Positions 1 through 8,796 of a stretch of 64,000 nt of DNA are shown in pieces (the first letter of the stretch is position 1; each line of letters opens with the position of its first letter). The stretch is taken from assembly GCF_000426345.1 (NCBI RefSeq), contig NZ_AUFE01000033.1, forward strand, positions 1-64,000. Reading direction: 5' to 3'. The notes below the pieces were generated by a model, which ran no database searches, had not been told where the DNA came from, and saw nothing but the letters and a program-made list of their open reading frames with translations. The translations under genes and the position numbers were made by a program. Source of the DNA: Cupriavidus phytohabitans. GTDB taxonomy: Bacteria > Pseudomonadota > Gammaproteobacteria > Burkholderiales > Burkholderiaceae.

Positions 1-1307
1 TTGTCGACACGCTCGACGGTATCGCCGATCAGGCCCTTGATCTCCTTGGCCGCATTGGCGCTGCGCTGCGCCAGGCTGCGCACCTCGCCCGCGACCACCG
101 CAAAGCCGCGGCCCTGCTCGCCGGCGCGCGCGGCTTCCACCGCGGCGTTCAGCGCCAGGATGTTGGTCTGGAAGGCAATGCCTTCGATCACGCCGATGAT
201 GTCGACGATCTTCCTCGACGCATCGTTGATCTCGTCCATGGTCTGCACCACGCGGCCCACCACCTCGCCGCCGCGCAGCGCGGTTTCCGACGCATTGGCC
301 GCCAGCCCGCTCGCCTGGCGCGCGTTGTCGGCGTTCTGACGCACCGTGCTGGTCAGCTCTTCCATGCTGGAAGCAGTCTCTTCCAGCGACGCCGCCTGCT
401 GCTCGGTGCGCTGCGACAGGTCGTTGTTGCCGGCCGCGACCTGCCGCGTCGCGGTGGAAATGCTGGCCATGCCTTCCTGGATTTCATGCACCACCGACAG
501 CAGGCTGCGCTGCATGGTCTGCATCGCCTGCGCCAGCGCGCCGATCTCGTCGCCGCCGCGATGCTCGAAGCGCGTGGTCAGGTCGCCCGCGCCCAGGCGC
601 AGCGCAAAGTCCAGCATGTCGCCCACCGGCCGGTGCACGCGCGCCAACAGCATGGTGCCGGCCGCGAACGAGGTCGCCAGCGCCAGCGCGAAACCGCCCC
701 ACAGCCACGGGCGCAGCGTCGCGGCGCCCGCCGGATCCAGGATCTCGACCGCCGCCAGCGCCGCCAGGAACCACACCAGCCCGCCCGCCTGCGCCCACAG
801 GATGCGGCGCTTCAGGTTCATGCGCAGCGCACGCCGGGCGAAACCAGCGATGCCGGTGCGCACCACGGCGCCATCGCGGATCGCCAGCCCCGCGGCGCGT
901 CCCGCGCGGAAGCGCGCATACAGCGCACCGGCGGCTTCAACCTGCTCGCGCGAGGGCATCGAACGCACCGAGGTATAGCCGACCACGCGCCCGTCGACGC
1001 GCGTCGGCGTCACGGTGGCATTGACCCAGTAGAAGTCGCCGTTCTTGCGGCGGTTCTTGACCACGCCCATCCAGGTGCGGCCGGCTTCCAGGTTTTGCCA
1101 CAGGTCGGCAAACGCCTCGGGCGGCATGTCGGGGTGGCGCACCAGGTTGTGCGGCGCGCCCAGCAGTTCCTCCGCCGCATAGCCGCTGGCCTCGATAAAG
1201 GTGCGGTTGGCGAAGGTGATACGGCCCTTGAGGTCCGTGCGCGAGATCAGGTAGTCCGATGGTGAGAGCTGGTATTCGCGTTGCGTAACGGGTTGGTTGT
1301 TTCGCAT
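1..1307 (-). CDS. Aer-like methyl-accepting chemotaxis protein with PAS domain (3' part beyond the window)
   Basis: Chemoreceptor that should signal to CheA/CheW from the inner membrane. Reading leftward, the protein starts MRNNQPVTQREYQ and has an N-terminal PAS domain (about residues 15-125, with the DLKGRITFANRTF and VRHPDMPPEAF signatures of Aer-type redox/energy sensors). One or two hydrophobic segments follow near 165-220, then a HAMP-like linker and the start of the MCP signalling domain. The highly conserved hairpin tip, including NAAVEAARAGEQGRGFAVVA, is present. The reading frame runs off the left edge, so the C-terminus is missing. ATG at 1316 is an alternative start nine bases upstream; neither has a strong ribosome binding site. 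CheW lies about 130 bases upstream on the same strand. The ligand or cofactor (FAD in E. coli Aer) is inferred only from family. Confidence 0.9.
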   Translation of the reverse strand, partial: MRNNQPVTQREYQLSPSDYLISRTDLKGRITFANRTFIEASGYAAEELLGAPHNLVRHPDMPPEAFADLWQNLEAGRTWMGVVKNRRKNGDFYWVNATVTPTRVDGRVVGYTSVRSMPSREQVEAAGALYARFRAGRAAGLAIRDGAVVRTGIAGFARRALRMNLKRRILWAQAGGLVWFLAALAAVEILDPAGAATLRPWLWGGFALALATSFAAGTMLLARVHRPVGDMLDFALRLGAGDLTTRFEHRGGDEIGALAQAMQTMQRSLLSVVHEIQEGMASISTATRQVAAGNNDLSQRTEQQAASLEETASSMEELTSTVRQNADNARQASGLAANASETALRGGEVVGRVVQTMDEINDASRKIVDIIGVIEGIAFQTNILALNAAVEAARAGEQGRGFAVVAGEVRSLAQRSANAAKEIKGLIGDTVERVD

Positions 1308-1435
1308 GGATGACATCAATACTGCTTGCCCGGGAAACCATGGCTGCCAGGCATGGCGCAATTCCGGGCGGTACGATCCGGCAAGCGTGGTAAGCCAGCC
1401 GGACGGCGGGGGCGAAAAGGCAGGTGTGGCAGAGG

Positions 1436-1933
1436 TCAGGCCACGGCGTCGAGCGCGGCCAGTTCTTCGGTATCGAGCAGCTTCTCGATATCGACCAGGA
1501 TCAGCATGCGCTGTTCGACCGAGCCAAGGCCACGGATGTAGCCGGTAGCCAGCTCGCCGGAGAAATGCGGCGTGGGCCTGATCTGCGCGGGCGTCAGCGT
1601 CAGCACGTCAGAGACACCGTCGACGACGATGCCGGTGGTGCGCTCGTTGAGATCGACGATGATGACCACGGTGTACTGGTCATAGCTGACGTTGGCCTGG
1701 CGGAACTTGATGCGCAGGTCGATGATCGGCACGATGATGCCGCGCAGGTTGATCACGCCCTTGATGTAGTCGGGCGCATTGGCAAGCTGGGTGACCGACT
1801 CGTAGCCGCGGATTTCCTGGACCTTCAGGATATCGATGCCGTACTCTTCGCGGCCCAGCGTGAAGGCCAGGAATTCCTCGCCAGCGCCTTCATTCGCGCC
1901 TGCGGCGCCGTTTGCCTTGTCGATATGCCGCAT
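1436..1933 (-). CDS. cheW: Chemotaxis coupling protein CheW
   Basis: Scaffold protein that links chemoreceptors to the CheA kinase in the cytoplasmic array. The product (165 residues from this start) shows the CheW core: EEFLAFTLGREEYGIDILK, then NLRGIIVPIIDLR, then GIVVDGVSDVL. I chose the ATG at 1933 because GAGGGG lies six bases upstream. An ATG at 1957 with AGGAAA upstream and a TTG at 1975 are possible longer starts. It sits just upstream of the Aer-like receptor and in the same direction, which suggests the two are used together. Assignment is firm; the exact start is not. Confidence 0.93.
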   Translation of the reverse strand: MRHIDKANGAAGANEGAGEEFLAFTLGREEYGIDILKVQEIRGYESVTQLANAPDYIKGVINLRGIIVPIIDLRIKFRQANVSYDQYTVVIIVDLNERTTGIVVDGVSDVLTLTPAQIRPTPHFSGELATGYIRGLGSVEQRMLILVDIEKLLDTEELAALDAVA

Positions 1934-2051
1934 CGTCAGCCCCTCATGTCTGGTCATGCCGGTTTCCTGGCGCAACGCGCCGGGGCGTGATTCCGCCCAC
2001 CAGTGTTTACGGCAGCAAACGGGGGGACTGAAGGCCGACGCTGTCTCTTCC

Positions 2052-2471
2052 CTACCCCTCCGACGAGGGGTGCGGCGGCGCCAGCAGCTCCGCCACGGCC
2101 TGCATCAGTGCATCGGGATCGAAGGGCTTGGGCAGGAAGCCCGAGGCGCCCGCGGCGCGGGCCTGCTCGCGGATGCTGCCGTCATGCTCGGTGGTCAGCA
2201 TCAGGATGGGGATGGCGGCATAGCGCGCGCTGGCGCGCAGGCGGCGAATCAGGGTCAGGCCGTCCATGCCGGGCATGACCTGGTCGGTGACCAGCATGCC
2301 GAATGCGACATGATCCACGGCATCATCCGCAGCAGCGGCCTCGGCCAGCGCGTGTGCCTGTTCGCCGTCGGCGGCCTCGGTGACGTCGAATCCGCCGGCA
2401 CGCAGGCATGCGCCGATCATGCGGCGTAGCGAGGGGGAATCGTCGACGACGAGGATGCTGGGCAATGACAT
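2052..2471 (-). CDS. Single-domain CheY-like response regulator
   Basis: Receiver-only response regulator of 139 residues. It has the acidic pocket (LVVDDSP near residue 10), the phospho-acceptor Asp in VTDQVMPGMDG, the conserved Thr in LMLTTEHD and the Lys in FLPKPFDPD. No output domain follows. The start at 2471 is supported by GGAGG six bases upstream; longer readings to 2624 have no such site. It lies between cheW and the GGDEF/EAL gene, all leftward, so it may be a CheY-type signal carrier. Whether it binds the flagellar motor or acts elsewhere cannot be told from sequence. Confidence 0.88.
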   Translation of the reverse strand: MSLPSILVVDDSPSLRRMIGACLRAGGFDVTEAADGEQAHALAEAAAADDAVDHVAFGMLVTDQVMPGMDGLTLIRRLRASARYAAIPILMLTTEHDGSIREQARAAGASGFLPKPFDPDALMQAVAELLAPPHPSSEG

Positions 2472-2674
2472 TGGCGCCTCCGTTGGCAGGGCTCGGTTGA
2501 TCCGCCGAATGCTGAAGCAGGTGCTTGGCGCCGGTGGCGCGGCCGGCGACGGACAGGCCGGCGCAAGGCCGCACCGCAAGCGCGCGGGCCCTGCCAGCGT
2601 GGATATCGGCATGCCAGGCGCCACGCTTTAGCGCCTTTGGCGTGCTTTCGCCTTGGTGTTCCTGCGTGCGGCGC

Positions 2675-4636
2675 TCAGGCTTGCTGCCGGCCACGCAGCG
2701 CGTCGGCAAACCCCGCCGCATCGAGCGGCAGCGACAGCAGGTAGCCCTGCACCTCGTCGCAGCCCATCTCGTTGAGGATCCCCAGCTGCGAGGCCGACTC
2801 GACGCCTTCGGCCACCACCTTCATGCGCAGCTCGTGCGCCAGTGCCACCATCGAGCCGACGATGGCGCGGCCCTGCGCATCGGAGTCGAGCCCGCCGATC
2901 AGCGTGCGGTCGATCTTGAGCGTGCCCACGCGCAGGCGCTTGAGGTAGCCCAGGCTCGAATAGCCGCTGCCAAAGTCGTCCAGCGCCACCTGGATGCCGA
3001 GCGACTGCAGCTCGGCCAGCGTCTCCAGCGACTTGCCGATGTCCTTCATGGCGGCAGTTTCGGTGATCTCCAGCGTGATCGCCGATGGCGGGATGTCGTG
3101 CTGGTGGATCTGTTCGAGCAGGTACTGCGGGAAATTGCGGCTGGCAAAGCGCAGCCCCGACACATTGATCGCCACCGGCACGGTCGGCAGTCCGGCGTCC
3201 TGCCACTGGCGCACCTGGCGGCAGACGCTGGTCAGCACCCAGTCGTCGAGCTTGTCGATCTGGCCGGACTGCTCGGCCACGGCGATGAACTCGGCCGGGC
3301 TGACCTGCCCCAGCGCGGGATGGCGCCAGCGGCACAGCGCCTCTGCACCCACCAGCGTGCCGCGGCGGGCGTCGTACTTGGGCTGGAACTGCAGCGACAG
3401 CGCATCGTCCTGGATCGCCAGCCACAGGTCGCGGCGGATCACGCGGGTGCGGCGGGCGCGCTCGCCGGCGGCGCTGTTGAACAGGCGCACCTGGTTCGAG
3501 CCGCTTTCGCGCGCCTCGGCCAGGCTCACACGCGCGGCCTGCATCAGCGCCTCGGAGGTCTGCGCATCGCGCGGATAGATGGCGATGCCGATATTGACGC
3601 CGATCTGCATCTGCAGCCCGCGCGCGGCAATGAACTCGGCCAGCGAACCCAGCACGCGCGAGCCCAGCTCCTGCGCGCGGCCGTGGTGCACCAGCTCGGG
3701 CACGCCGACGGCGAACTCGTCGCGCGCCAGCCGGGCGAGGAAATCGTGCGGCTCCAGCACGGCCTGCGCGAGCGCGCCGGCATCCTGCGCCAGGATATCG
3801 TCGGCGCGGATCTCGAAGACTTCGTCGACCTCGCGGTAGTCGGCAATATGGATCAGCAGCACGGCGCAGCCGGTATCGGCCAGCCGCGCCTGGGCCATGG
3901 CCTGGTCCACCCAGCGGCCGAACGCGACTCGGTCGGGCATCACGGTGGCGACGCTGTACTCGCCCACCGTACCCTGCCCGCGCGCGGTGGCGCGCACCGT
4001 AAGCCGGCCGGGAATGCGGGCGCCGCGCCGCACCAGCCGCGGTTCAGCGCCGCGCGCCGGGGCGGCGGCATCGTCGGCGAGATCCTCGGCGGGGCTGGTC
4101 TCGATGCGCGATACCGGGATCCAGCCGTGCGACTGCGCCCGGTGCAGTGCGAACATCAGCGCGCACAGCGCGGTCAGACCACCTGCCAGCCAGGCGGGAT
4201 GCGGCAGGCCAGCCGCGTCGATGCAGGCGCGCGCAGAGGGTGCACCGGCGCCGCAGGCCCGGCCGAGGTGGGTGCCGGCCGCGGCCACCATGCCGGCGCC
4301 GGCGACCACCGCCAGCACTGCCGCGCCGCGCCACAGGCGCGCGCCCTGGCGCAGCCACTGCAGCAGCAGCTTTCCGCCGGTGGTGGCAGCCGCGGCGGTG
4401 GCGAAGCTGGCGGCCATCTGGGCGGTGTCGTTGGCCGCCGGGACGCTGCCCGACAGCACCACCACCACCACGGGCAGGCTGACGGCCAGCTGCGACATCA
4501 GCGCCGCCGACAATGTCAGCGTGCGCAGCGACCGGCTTCCGGCGCCCTCGTCCGCACGCCCGGCGCGGGCGCCGAGGACGGCGGCCACGCCCAGCAGGGC
4601 GGCGAGCAGCAACAGGACGGTACTCAGGGCAATCAT
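2675..4636 (-). CDS. Membrane-bound GGDEF/EAL protein, probable cyclic di-GMP phosphodiesterase
   Basis: A 653-residue protein with an N-terminal membrane region (several hydrophobic stretches within residues 1-170), a degenerate GGDEF domain and a C-terminal EAL domain. In the GGDEF domain the signature reads ARDEF where active cyclases have GGDEF, so diguanylate cyclase activity is unlikely. The EAL domain looks intact: EAL at 432-434, the NVS segment, EITET, DDFGSGYSSL near 553, LKID and AEGVES. It should therefore hydrolyse cyclic di-GMP to pGpG, with the GGDEF domain perhaps acting as a regulatory GTP site as in known hybrids. The neighbouring chemotaxis genes suggest a role in motility versus attachment. 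Activity is inferred, not shown. Confidence 0.9.
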   Translation of the reverse strand: MIALSTVLLLLAALLGVAAVLGARAGRADEGAGSRSLRTLTLSAALMSQLAVSLPVVVVVLSGSVPAANDTAQMAASFATAAAATTGGKLLLQWLRQGARLWRGAAVLAVVAGAGMVAAAGTHLGRACGAGAPSARACIDAAGLPHPAWLAGGLTALCALMFALHRAQSHGWIPVSRIETSPAEDLADDAAAPARGAEPRLVRRGARIPGRLTVRATARGQGTVGEYSVATVMPDRVAFGRWVDQAMAQARLADTGCAVLLIHIADYREVDEVFEIRADDILAQDAGALAQAVLEPHDFLARLARDEFAVGVPELVHHGRAQELGSRVLGSLAEFIAARGLQMQIGVNIGIAIYPRDAQTSEALMQAARVSLAEARESGSNQVRLFNSAAGERARRTRVIRRDLWLAIQDDALSLQFQPKYDARRGTLVGAEALCRWRHPALGQVSPAEFIAVAEQSGQIDKLDDWVLTSVCRQVRQWQDAGLPTVPVAINVSGLRFASRNFPQYLLEQIHQHDIPPSAITLEITETAAMKDIGKSLETLAELQSLGIQVALDDFGSGYSSLGYLKRLRVGTLKIDRTLIGGLDSDAQGRAIVGSMVALAHELRMKVVAEGVESASQLGILNEMGCDEVQGYLLSLPLDAAGFADALRGRQQA

Positions 4637-5314
4637 TGGGCTGCGCGGTGATGAAGAAAATGCGCGAAGACAAACCCGACGCGGGCCAAACCTCGCATCA
4701 TGGCATCTTGCGGTCGCCGTGTGAACAACACAATACGGGGGTCCCCTGCCGGGAACACCGGTTTAGAACGCACTCCAGTCATGGTTGCTGCCGGCAGCGA
4801 CCGCTGCCGGGCGCGAGCAACAGGGTCTTGATCCGGATATTGTTGTGGAGAGACATTGTCGAAAGGAAAACGTAAGCATTCCGCGAGGTACACCCCTGGC
4901 CTCGTTACGGCAAGACCAGACACCCGCTTGATCAGCCCTGCCCGGATAACGGCGCGCCCCATCCGGTACTTGAGCAACGGCGCCCGGCCACGTGGCCAAT
5001 GGGCGGAAATTAACCTGGATGTCGGATATACGGCACGCCGAGCGCGGCATGTAAACAGACGCTTTATTCACCGGAGCGGCCGCCGATTATGGCTATTGGA
5101 TTTCCATCGGCGCCGGCGCGGCCGGGGCCGGTGCCGATTTGAGCGGATCGGCCAGGTCAGGATGATTTATGTACCGGGTCGGCGGTCGGACGAAGTGCGC
5201 CGCCGCGATCCGGGTTCAAATGCGGCAGAGTGACCGGAATGGTTCACGAAAGTTCACTGCAATATCGGCAGCAAGAATTTTCGTAAAAACCATGCTCGAA
5301 TAGAGCCCCGGCAT
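4637..5314. other. Long intergenic region between the GGDEF/EAL gene and the H-NS-like gene
   Basis: About 680 bases with no convincing gene. Short open frames exist on both strands (for example leftward at 4633-4977) but none has a recognisable product, and none agrees in codon pattern with its neighbours. It probably holds the promoter of the leftward GGDEF/EAL gene and far-upstream control of the H-NS-like gene. I could not pick out a specific site. Confidence 0.6.
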
Positions 5315-5342
5315 TTGCAGCCGCCGGTTGCCCCGTTATAAT
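5315..5342 (+). promoter_or_regulatory. Sigma-70-type promoter of the H-NS-like gene
   Basis: A -35 element TTGCAG (5315-5320) and a perfect -10 element TATAAT (5337-5342) are 16 bases apart, about 108 bases upstream of the H-NS-like start. The match is unusually good for this GC-rich window and fits an abundantly expressed nucleoid protein. The transcription start itself is inferred. Confidence 0.75.
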
Positions 5343-5449
5343 TGTTTTCAGCATTTCAGTACACCGACAGCTCAGCACTGCGCAGCATTGCGCGACACCC
5401 CGCTGTGCAGATACCCACGCATATCACCCCACCGGAAACCGAGGACGCA

Positions 5450-5758
5450 ATGTCGACTTATCAGGAAATCGTTCAGAAAATCAATGAACTGCAGAAGCAA
5501 GCCGAGGAAATCAAGGCACGTGAACAGGCTTCGGTGATCTCGGATATTCGCGAGAAAATCGAGCAATATGGCCTGACCGCGGAAGACCTGGGTTTTGGCG
5601 CGAAAGCGCCGGCCGGCAAGAAGGCGGTCAATCGCAAGGTGCCGGTGCGCTATCGCGACAGTGCCGGCAATACCTGGACCGGCCGCGGCAAGCGTCCAGG
5701 CTGGCTGACCCAGGCACTGGCCCAGGGCAAGACCGTCGAGGATTTCCTGATTCGCTGA
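5450..5758 (+). CDS. H-NS family nucleoid-associated protein
   Basis: Small DNA-binding protein (102 residues) of the H-NS histone-like family, which binds AT-rich DNA and silences transferred genes. Residues 1-45 form a predicted coiled-coil oligomerisation region (YQEIVQKINELQKQAEEIKA). The C-terminus carries the H-NS DNA-binding signature, here TWTGRGKRPGWL, preceded by RYRDSAGN. It is preceded by a strong promoter and followed by a strong terminator, so it is probably transcribed alone. Cupriavidus and Ralstonia genomes usually carry several such paralogues, so I give no gene symbol. Confidence 0.94.
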   Translation: MSTYQEIVQKINELQKQAEEIKAREQASVISDIREKIEQYGLTAEDLGFGAKAPAGKKAVNRKVPVRYRDSAGNTWTGRGKRPGWLTQALAQGKTVEDFLIR

Positions 5759-5781
5759 AGCGCGACTCCGGCGCATGGCAA

Positions 5782-5813
5782 AACGCCACGGTGCAAGCCG
5801 TGGCGTTTTTGTT
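5782..5813 (+). terminator. Rho-independent terminator after the H-NS-like gene
   Basis: Ten-base perfect stem (AACGCCACGG, loop of six, CCGTGGCGTT) followed by TTTTGTTTG. It ends the H-NS-like transcript 24 bases after its stop codon. The A-rich left side may also serve the leftward galE gene, which ends just beyond. Confidence 0.9.
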
Positions 5814-5839
5814 TGGTGTGTTTTGCCGGAACTTGCCGC

Positions 5840-6859
5840 TCAGGCGTCGAACCCGCGCGGGTTCATCGACTGCCAGCGCCACGAGTCCTGGCACATGCGA
5901 TCGATGCCGTGCTGCGCGCGCCATCCCAGCAGCTGGCTGGCAAGCGCGGGATCGGCATAGCAAGAGGCGATATCGCCCGGGCGGCGCGCCACGATCTCAT
6001 GCGGCACCGGTCGGCCACTGGCTCGCTGGTAGGCCTCGACCACTTCCAGCACGCTGTAGCCGCGGCCGGTGCCCAGGTTCACGGTCATGCCGCGCCCGTG
6101 GTCGCGCAGGTAGACCAGCGCCGCCAGGTGGCCGTCGGCGAGGTCGCAGACGTGGATATAGTCGCGCACGCCGGTACCGTCAGGCGTGGGGTAGTCGCCG
6201 CCGAATACCATCAGTTTCTCGCGGCGCCCGCTGGCCACCTGCGCCACGTAAGGCATCAGGTTATTCGGAATTCCGCGCGGATCTTCGCCGATCAGCCCGC
6301 TTTCGTGCGCGCCGACCGGATTGAAATAGCGCAAGTAGGCAATGCGCCATGCCGGGTCCGATTTTTCCAGGTCGCGCAGGATTTGCTCGCCCATCAACTT
6401 GGTCTGGCCATACGGATTGGTCGCCGACAGTGGGAAATCCTCAAGAATCGGCACAGTGTGGGGATTGCCATAAACCGTGGCCGAGGAACTGAACACCAGT
6501 TGTTTCACCCCGGCCGCACCCATGGCGGCGCAGACCGTCAGCAGGCCGTCAATGTTGTTGCTGTAATACTGCAGCGGCTGGCTCACCGATTCGCCCACTG
6601 CCTTGAGCGCGGCAAAATGAATCACCCCGCTGATGCGGTGTTCGGCAAAAAGCCGGTCCAGCAAGGCGCGGTCACGCACGTCGCCTTCGACAAAATGCGG
6701 GGTCTTGCCGGTAATGGTGGCGAGCCGCTCGATCACCACGGGGCTGCTGTTGCACAGATTATCCAGTCCGATCACGTGGTAGCCGGCATTGAGCAGCGCG
6801 ACCCAGGTATGCGAGGCGATATAGCCGGTGGCGCCGGTAAGGAGCAGGGTTTCGGGCAT
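5840..6859 (-). CDS. galE: UDP-glucose 4-epimerase
   Basis: Interconverts UDP-glucose and UDP-galactose (or the N-acetyl forms), feeding surface polysaccharide synthesis. The 339-residue product is full length for GalE. It has the Rossmann NAD-binding motif GATGYIASHT near the N-terminus, the catalytic SSSATVYG serine segment and the YxxxK pair in NPYGQTKLMGE. The substrate-binding stretch SGRREKLMVFGGDYPTPDGTG and RDYIHV are also present. It ends 26 bases from the H-NS-like terminator, in the opposite direction. Nothing in the flanks shows a dedicated polysaccharide operon. Confidence 0.96.
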   Translation of the reverse strand: MPETLLLTGATGYIASHTWVALLNAGYHVIGLDNLCNSSPVVIERLATITGKTPHFVEGDVRDRALLDRLFAEHRISGVIHFAALKAVGESVSQPLQYYSNNIDGLLTVCAAMGAAGVKQLVFSSSATVYGNPHTVPILEDFPLSATNPYGQTKLMGEQILRDLEKSDPAWRIAYLRYFNPVGAHESGLIGEDPRGIPNNLMPYVAQVASGRREKLMVFGGDYPTPDGTGVRDYIHVCDLADGHLAALVYLRDHGRGMTVNLGTGRGYSVLEVVEAYQRASGRPVPHEIVARRPGDIASCYADPALASQLLGWRAQHGIDRMCQDSWRWQSMNPRGFDA

Positions 6860-7030
6860 GGGAAATAAGCGTCGGATTTCGATTCGGGGCGGCGAGTCTC
6901 AAGCGCCATCGTGCAATGCCTGATGCCGCACATTTGAGCCCGCGCAGGCGGTAGTGTCGCCTATTATCCACGATGAGTCAGCCGCAACCGGTCAGCTGGC
7001 ACACACAGTTACAAGCATGACGGCGCGGCC

Positions 7031-8056
7031 TCAGGGCTGTCTGTCGCTCGCCTGGGCCACCAATCCCGCCCGTGCCTGCCACGCCTCGTACGCGCCGCGC
7101 AGCCGCCAGCCCGATTCCAGGTCACGCATGCCCAGGCATTGCGCCACCTCGGCCGGCGTCGCGCCGGCCTCGAAATGCATGGCGGCGCAGGTATTGCGCA
7201 GGGTCTGCGGAGAGGCCCGCTCATGGCGGCCGGCTAGCACGCCGGCTTCGTCGAGCAGGATTTCCACGCGCCGGTAGACCGAAGCCGCGTGCATCGGCCG
7301 GCCCGCCGGCATGGCCGGGAACAGCAGGCTGCCGAGCGTGCCCGACGCCTCGCGCAGTGCCAGCCACGCCCGCAGCGGGGCATGCGCCAGCGCGAACAGC
7401 GGCGCGGTATAGGCGCGGCCATTGTCGGGACGCACCATGCGCAGCGCCATCCGGCCCGGGGCGCCATCGTCGATGGCCTCCAGGCGCAGCGCGCGCGCTT
7501 CGCCTACCTTCAGCCCGCCACCCAGCAACACCGCCAGCAAGGCGGTATCGCGCGCGCGCTTCCATTGCGTCGGCGATGCCGCACGGCATTCCTCCACCGT
7601 CGGCGGCACGCCGGCCGGGCCGAGGATGCGGGCCACCAGCAGGTCGCGCTCGCCCGGCAGCAGGAAGGCAGTGGGGTCGTTCTCGCCCTCGGCGAGGTGC
7701 GCGCGTACCGCCTGGCTTCCCGGGTTGTGCATGCCCTCGCGCAACTGGGAGAGATGGTGGAACACCCGTTCGATCAGCCGCGCATAGCGGTAGCGGTGCG
7801 ACTTGTGCAGCTGCTGGGCATCCAGGAATTCGCCGATCTGCTCCGCCGACCAGCTCAGCGGCGGCAGTCCGCGCTCGGCCGACCAGCGCAGCAATTTGCC
7901 CCACATCGCGCGGTACACCACGCTGGTGCCGTGGCGGAAGCCGTGCCGCGCCAGCCAGCCATCGAAGGCACGCTCGGGATGGGCGCGCCATGCGGCGAGG
8001 TCGGCATCGAACAGCGCCGCCTGGCCGGGTTGGTGCGCGGTCGACTTAGTGGTCAC
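7031..8056 (-). CDS. Tyrosine recombinase-like protein with altered catalytic residues
   Basis: A 341-residue protein with the layout of XerC/D-type integrases: an N-terminal SAM-like core-binding region (about 40-115) and a C-terminal catalytic fold. The catalytic boxes are recognisable but changed. The first arginine box reads GGGLKVGEARALRL, with Lys where GLRxxE is usual. The second reads PQTLRNTCA, where HxLRHT is usual, keeping the second Arg but losing both His. The Tyr in RGAYEAW could be the nucleophile. It starts at GTG with AGGAGA upstream. No att sites or phage genes lie nearby, so this is more likely a domesticated chromosomal protein than a mobile element. DNA binding without strand transfer is possible; function is unknown. 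Confidence 0.78.
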   Translation of the reverse strand: MTTKSTAHQPGQAALFDADLAAWRAHPERAFDGWLARHGFRHGTSVVYRAMWGKLLRWSAERGLPPLSWSAEQIGEFLDAQQLHKSHRYRYARLIERVFHHLSQLREGMHNPGSQAVRAHLAEGENDPTAFLLPGERDLLVARILGPAGVPPTVEECRAASPTQWKRARDTALLAVLLGGGLKVGEARALRLEAIDDGAPGRMALRMVRPDNGRAYTAPLFALAHAPLRAWLALREASGTLGSLLFPAMPAGRPMHAASVYRRVEILLDEAGVLAGRHERASPQTLRNTCAAMHFEAGATPAEVAQCLGMRDLESGWRLRGAYEAWQARAGLVAQASDRQP

Positions 8057-8209
8057 TGACTTCTCCTGCCGGTGGCTAGTGGGTGCGGGAGGGATTCCAC
8101 CGGGCGATGCTGCCTATTGTAGTCAACACGTCACTGCGAGGCGCCCCGGCACGGCGCGGGGCCAAAGCCGGCTTGCGCAGTGCCGCAGTGCGTGCTACCT
8201 TTCGACTCA

Positions 8210-8229
8210 TTATGCAACTGGTTGCATAA
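8210..8229. promoter_or_regulatory. Perfect inverted repeat, candidate operator for the PadR regulator
   Basis: TTATGCAAC and GTTGCATAA face each other across two bases, 64 bases upstream of the SnoaL-like gene. Palindromes of the ATGCAAC/GTTGCAT type resemble known PadR-family operators, and a padR-like gene lies at the far end of this two-gene unit. The link is inference. Confidence 0.6.
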
Positions 8230-8292
8230 AATCAGAACACAAACGAGCGCACAAGGTAGCTGGCGCACGCCGCACCGTCCAAGGAGACCGCA

Positions 8293-8727
8293 GTGACCAC
8301 CACCCAGCTGATTCCCGCAGCGCAGGCCTCGCTCGACACCTGGCACCAGTTGATTGCCACCAATTCGATGGCCGGGCTCGACGCCATCGTCGCCGACGAA
8401 GTCGTATTCCGCTCGCCGGTCGCACATACGGCCTACCCCGGCCGTGCCGCGATCGCGCTGGTATTGACCACGGTGAACCAGGTGTTCCGCGATTTCCGCT
8501 ACCACCGCAGCTTTGTCAGCGAGGACGGCCACAGCGTGGTGCTCGAATTCAGCGCCACGGTCGATGGCAAGGCGCTCAAGGGCATCGACATGATCCGCTT
8601 CAACGATGCCGGCCATATTGCCGAATTCGAGGTGATGGTGCGCCCGCGCTCCGGACTGGAGGCGCTGGCCGCCGCCATGGGCGCGCGCCTGGCCAGCCAG
8701 AAGGACGTGCTGACCGGTGCCGCGTAA
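8293..8727 (+). CDS. SnoaL-like / NTF2-fold protein
   Basis: A 144-residue cone-shaped-fold protein of the NTF2/SnoaL superfamily. The typical early segment SLDTWHQLIATNSMAGLDAI is followed by the AYPGRAAI and FSATVDGKALKGIDMIRF strands. Members are small cyclases, isomerases or binding proteins, and no catalytic residue set can be assigned here. The start is GTG at 8293 with AAGGAG seven bases upstream. It is followed after 69 bases by the nitronate monooxygenase gene in the same direction, so the two are probably co-transcribed and controlled by the palindrome upstream. Confidence 0.82.
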   Translation: MTTTQLIPAAQASLDTWHQLIATNSMAGLDAIVADEVVFRSPVAHTAYPGRAAIALVLTTVNQVFRDFRYHRSFVSEDGHSVVLEFSATVDGKALKGIDMIRFNDAGHIAEFEVMVRPRSGLEALAAAMGARLASQKDVLTGAA

Positions 8728-8796
8728 GCGGCCAGGCTGCCGCCCGCGCCCGTCAGATTCTTATTTGCCTCACCGTACTACCCAGGAGACTCACCC

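Noticed and set aside
4633..4977. Leftward 114-residue frame in the gap upstream of the H-NS-like gene
   Set aside because: No homology features, no ribosome binding site, and it overlaps the start of the GGDEF/EAL gene.
7031..8056. Integrase-like gene considered as a sign of a prophage or genomic island
   Set aside because: No tRNA, att repeats or phage genes flank it, and its catalytic residues are altered.
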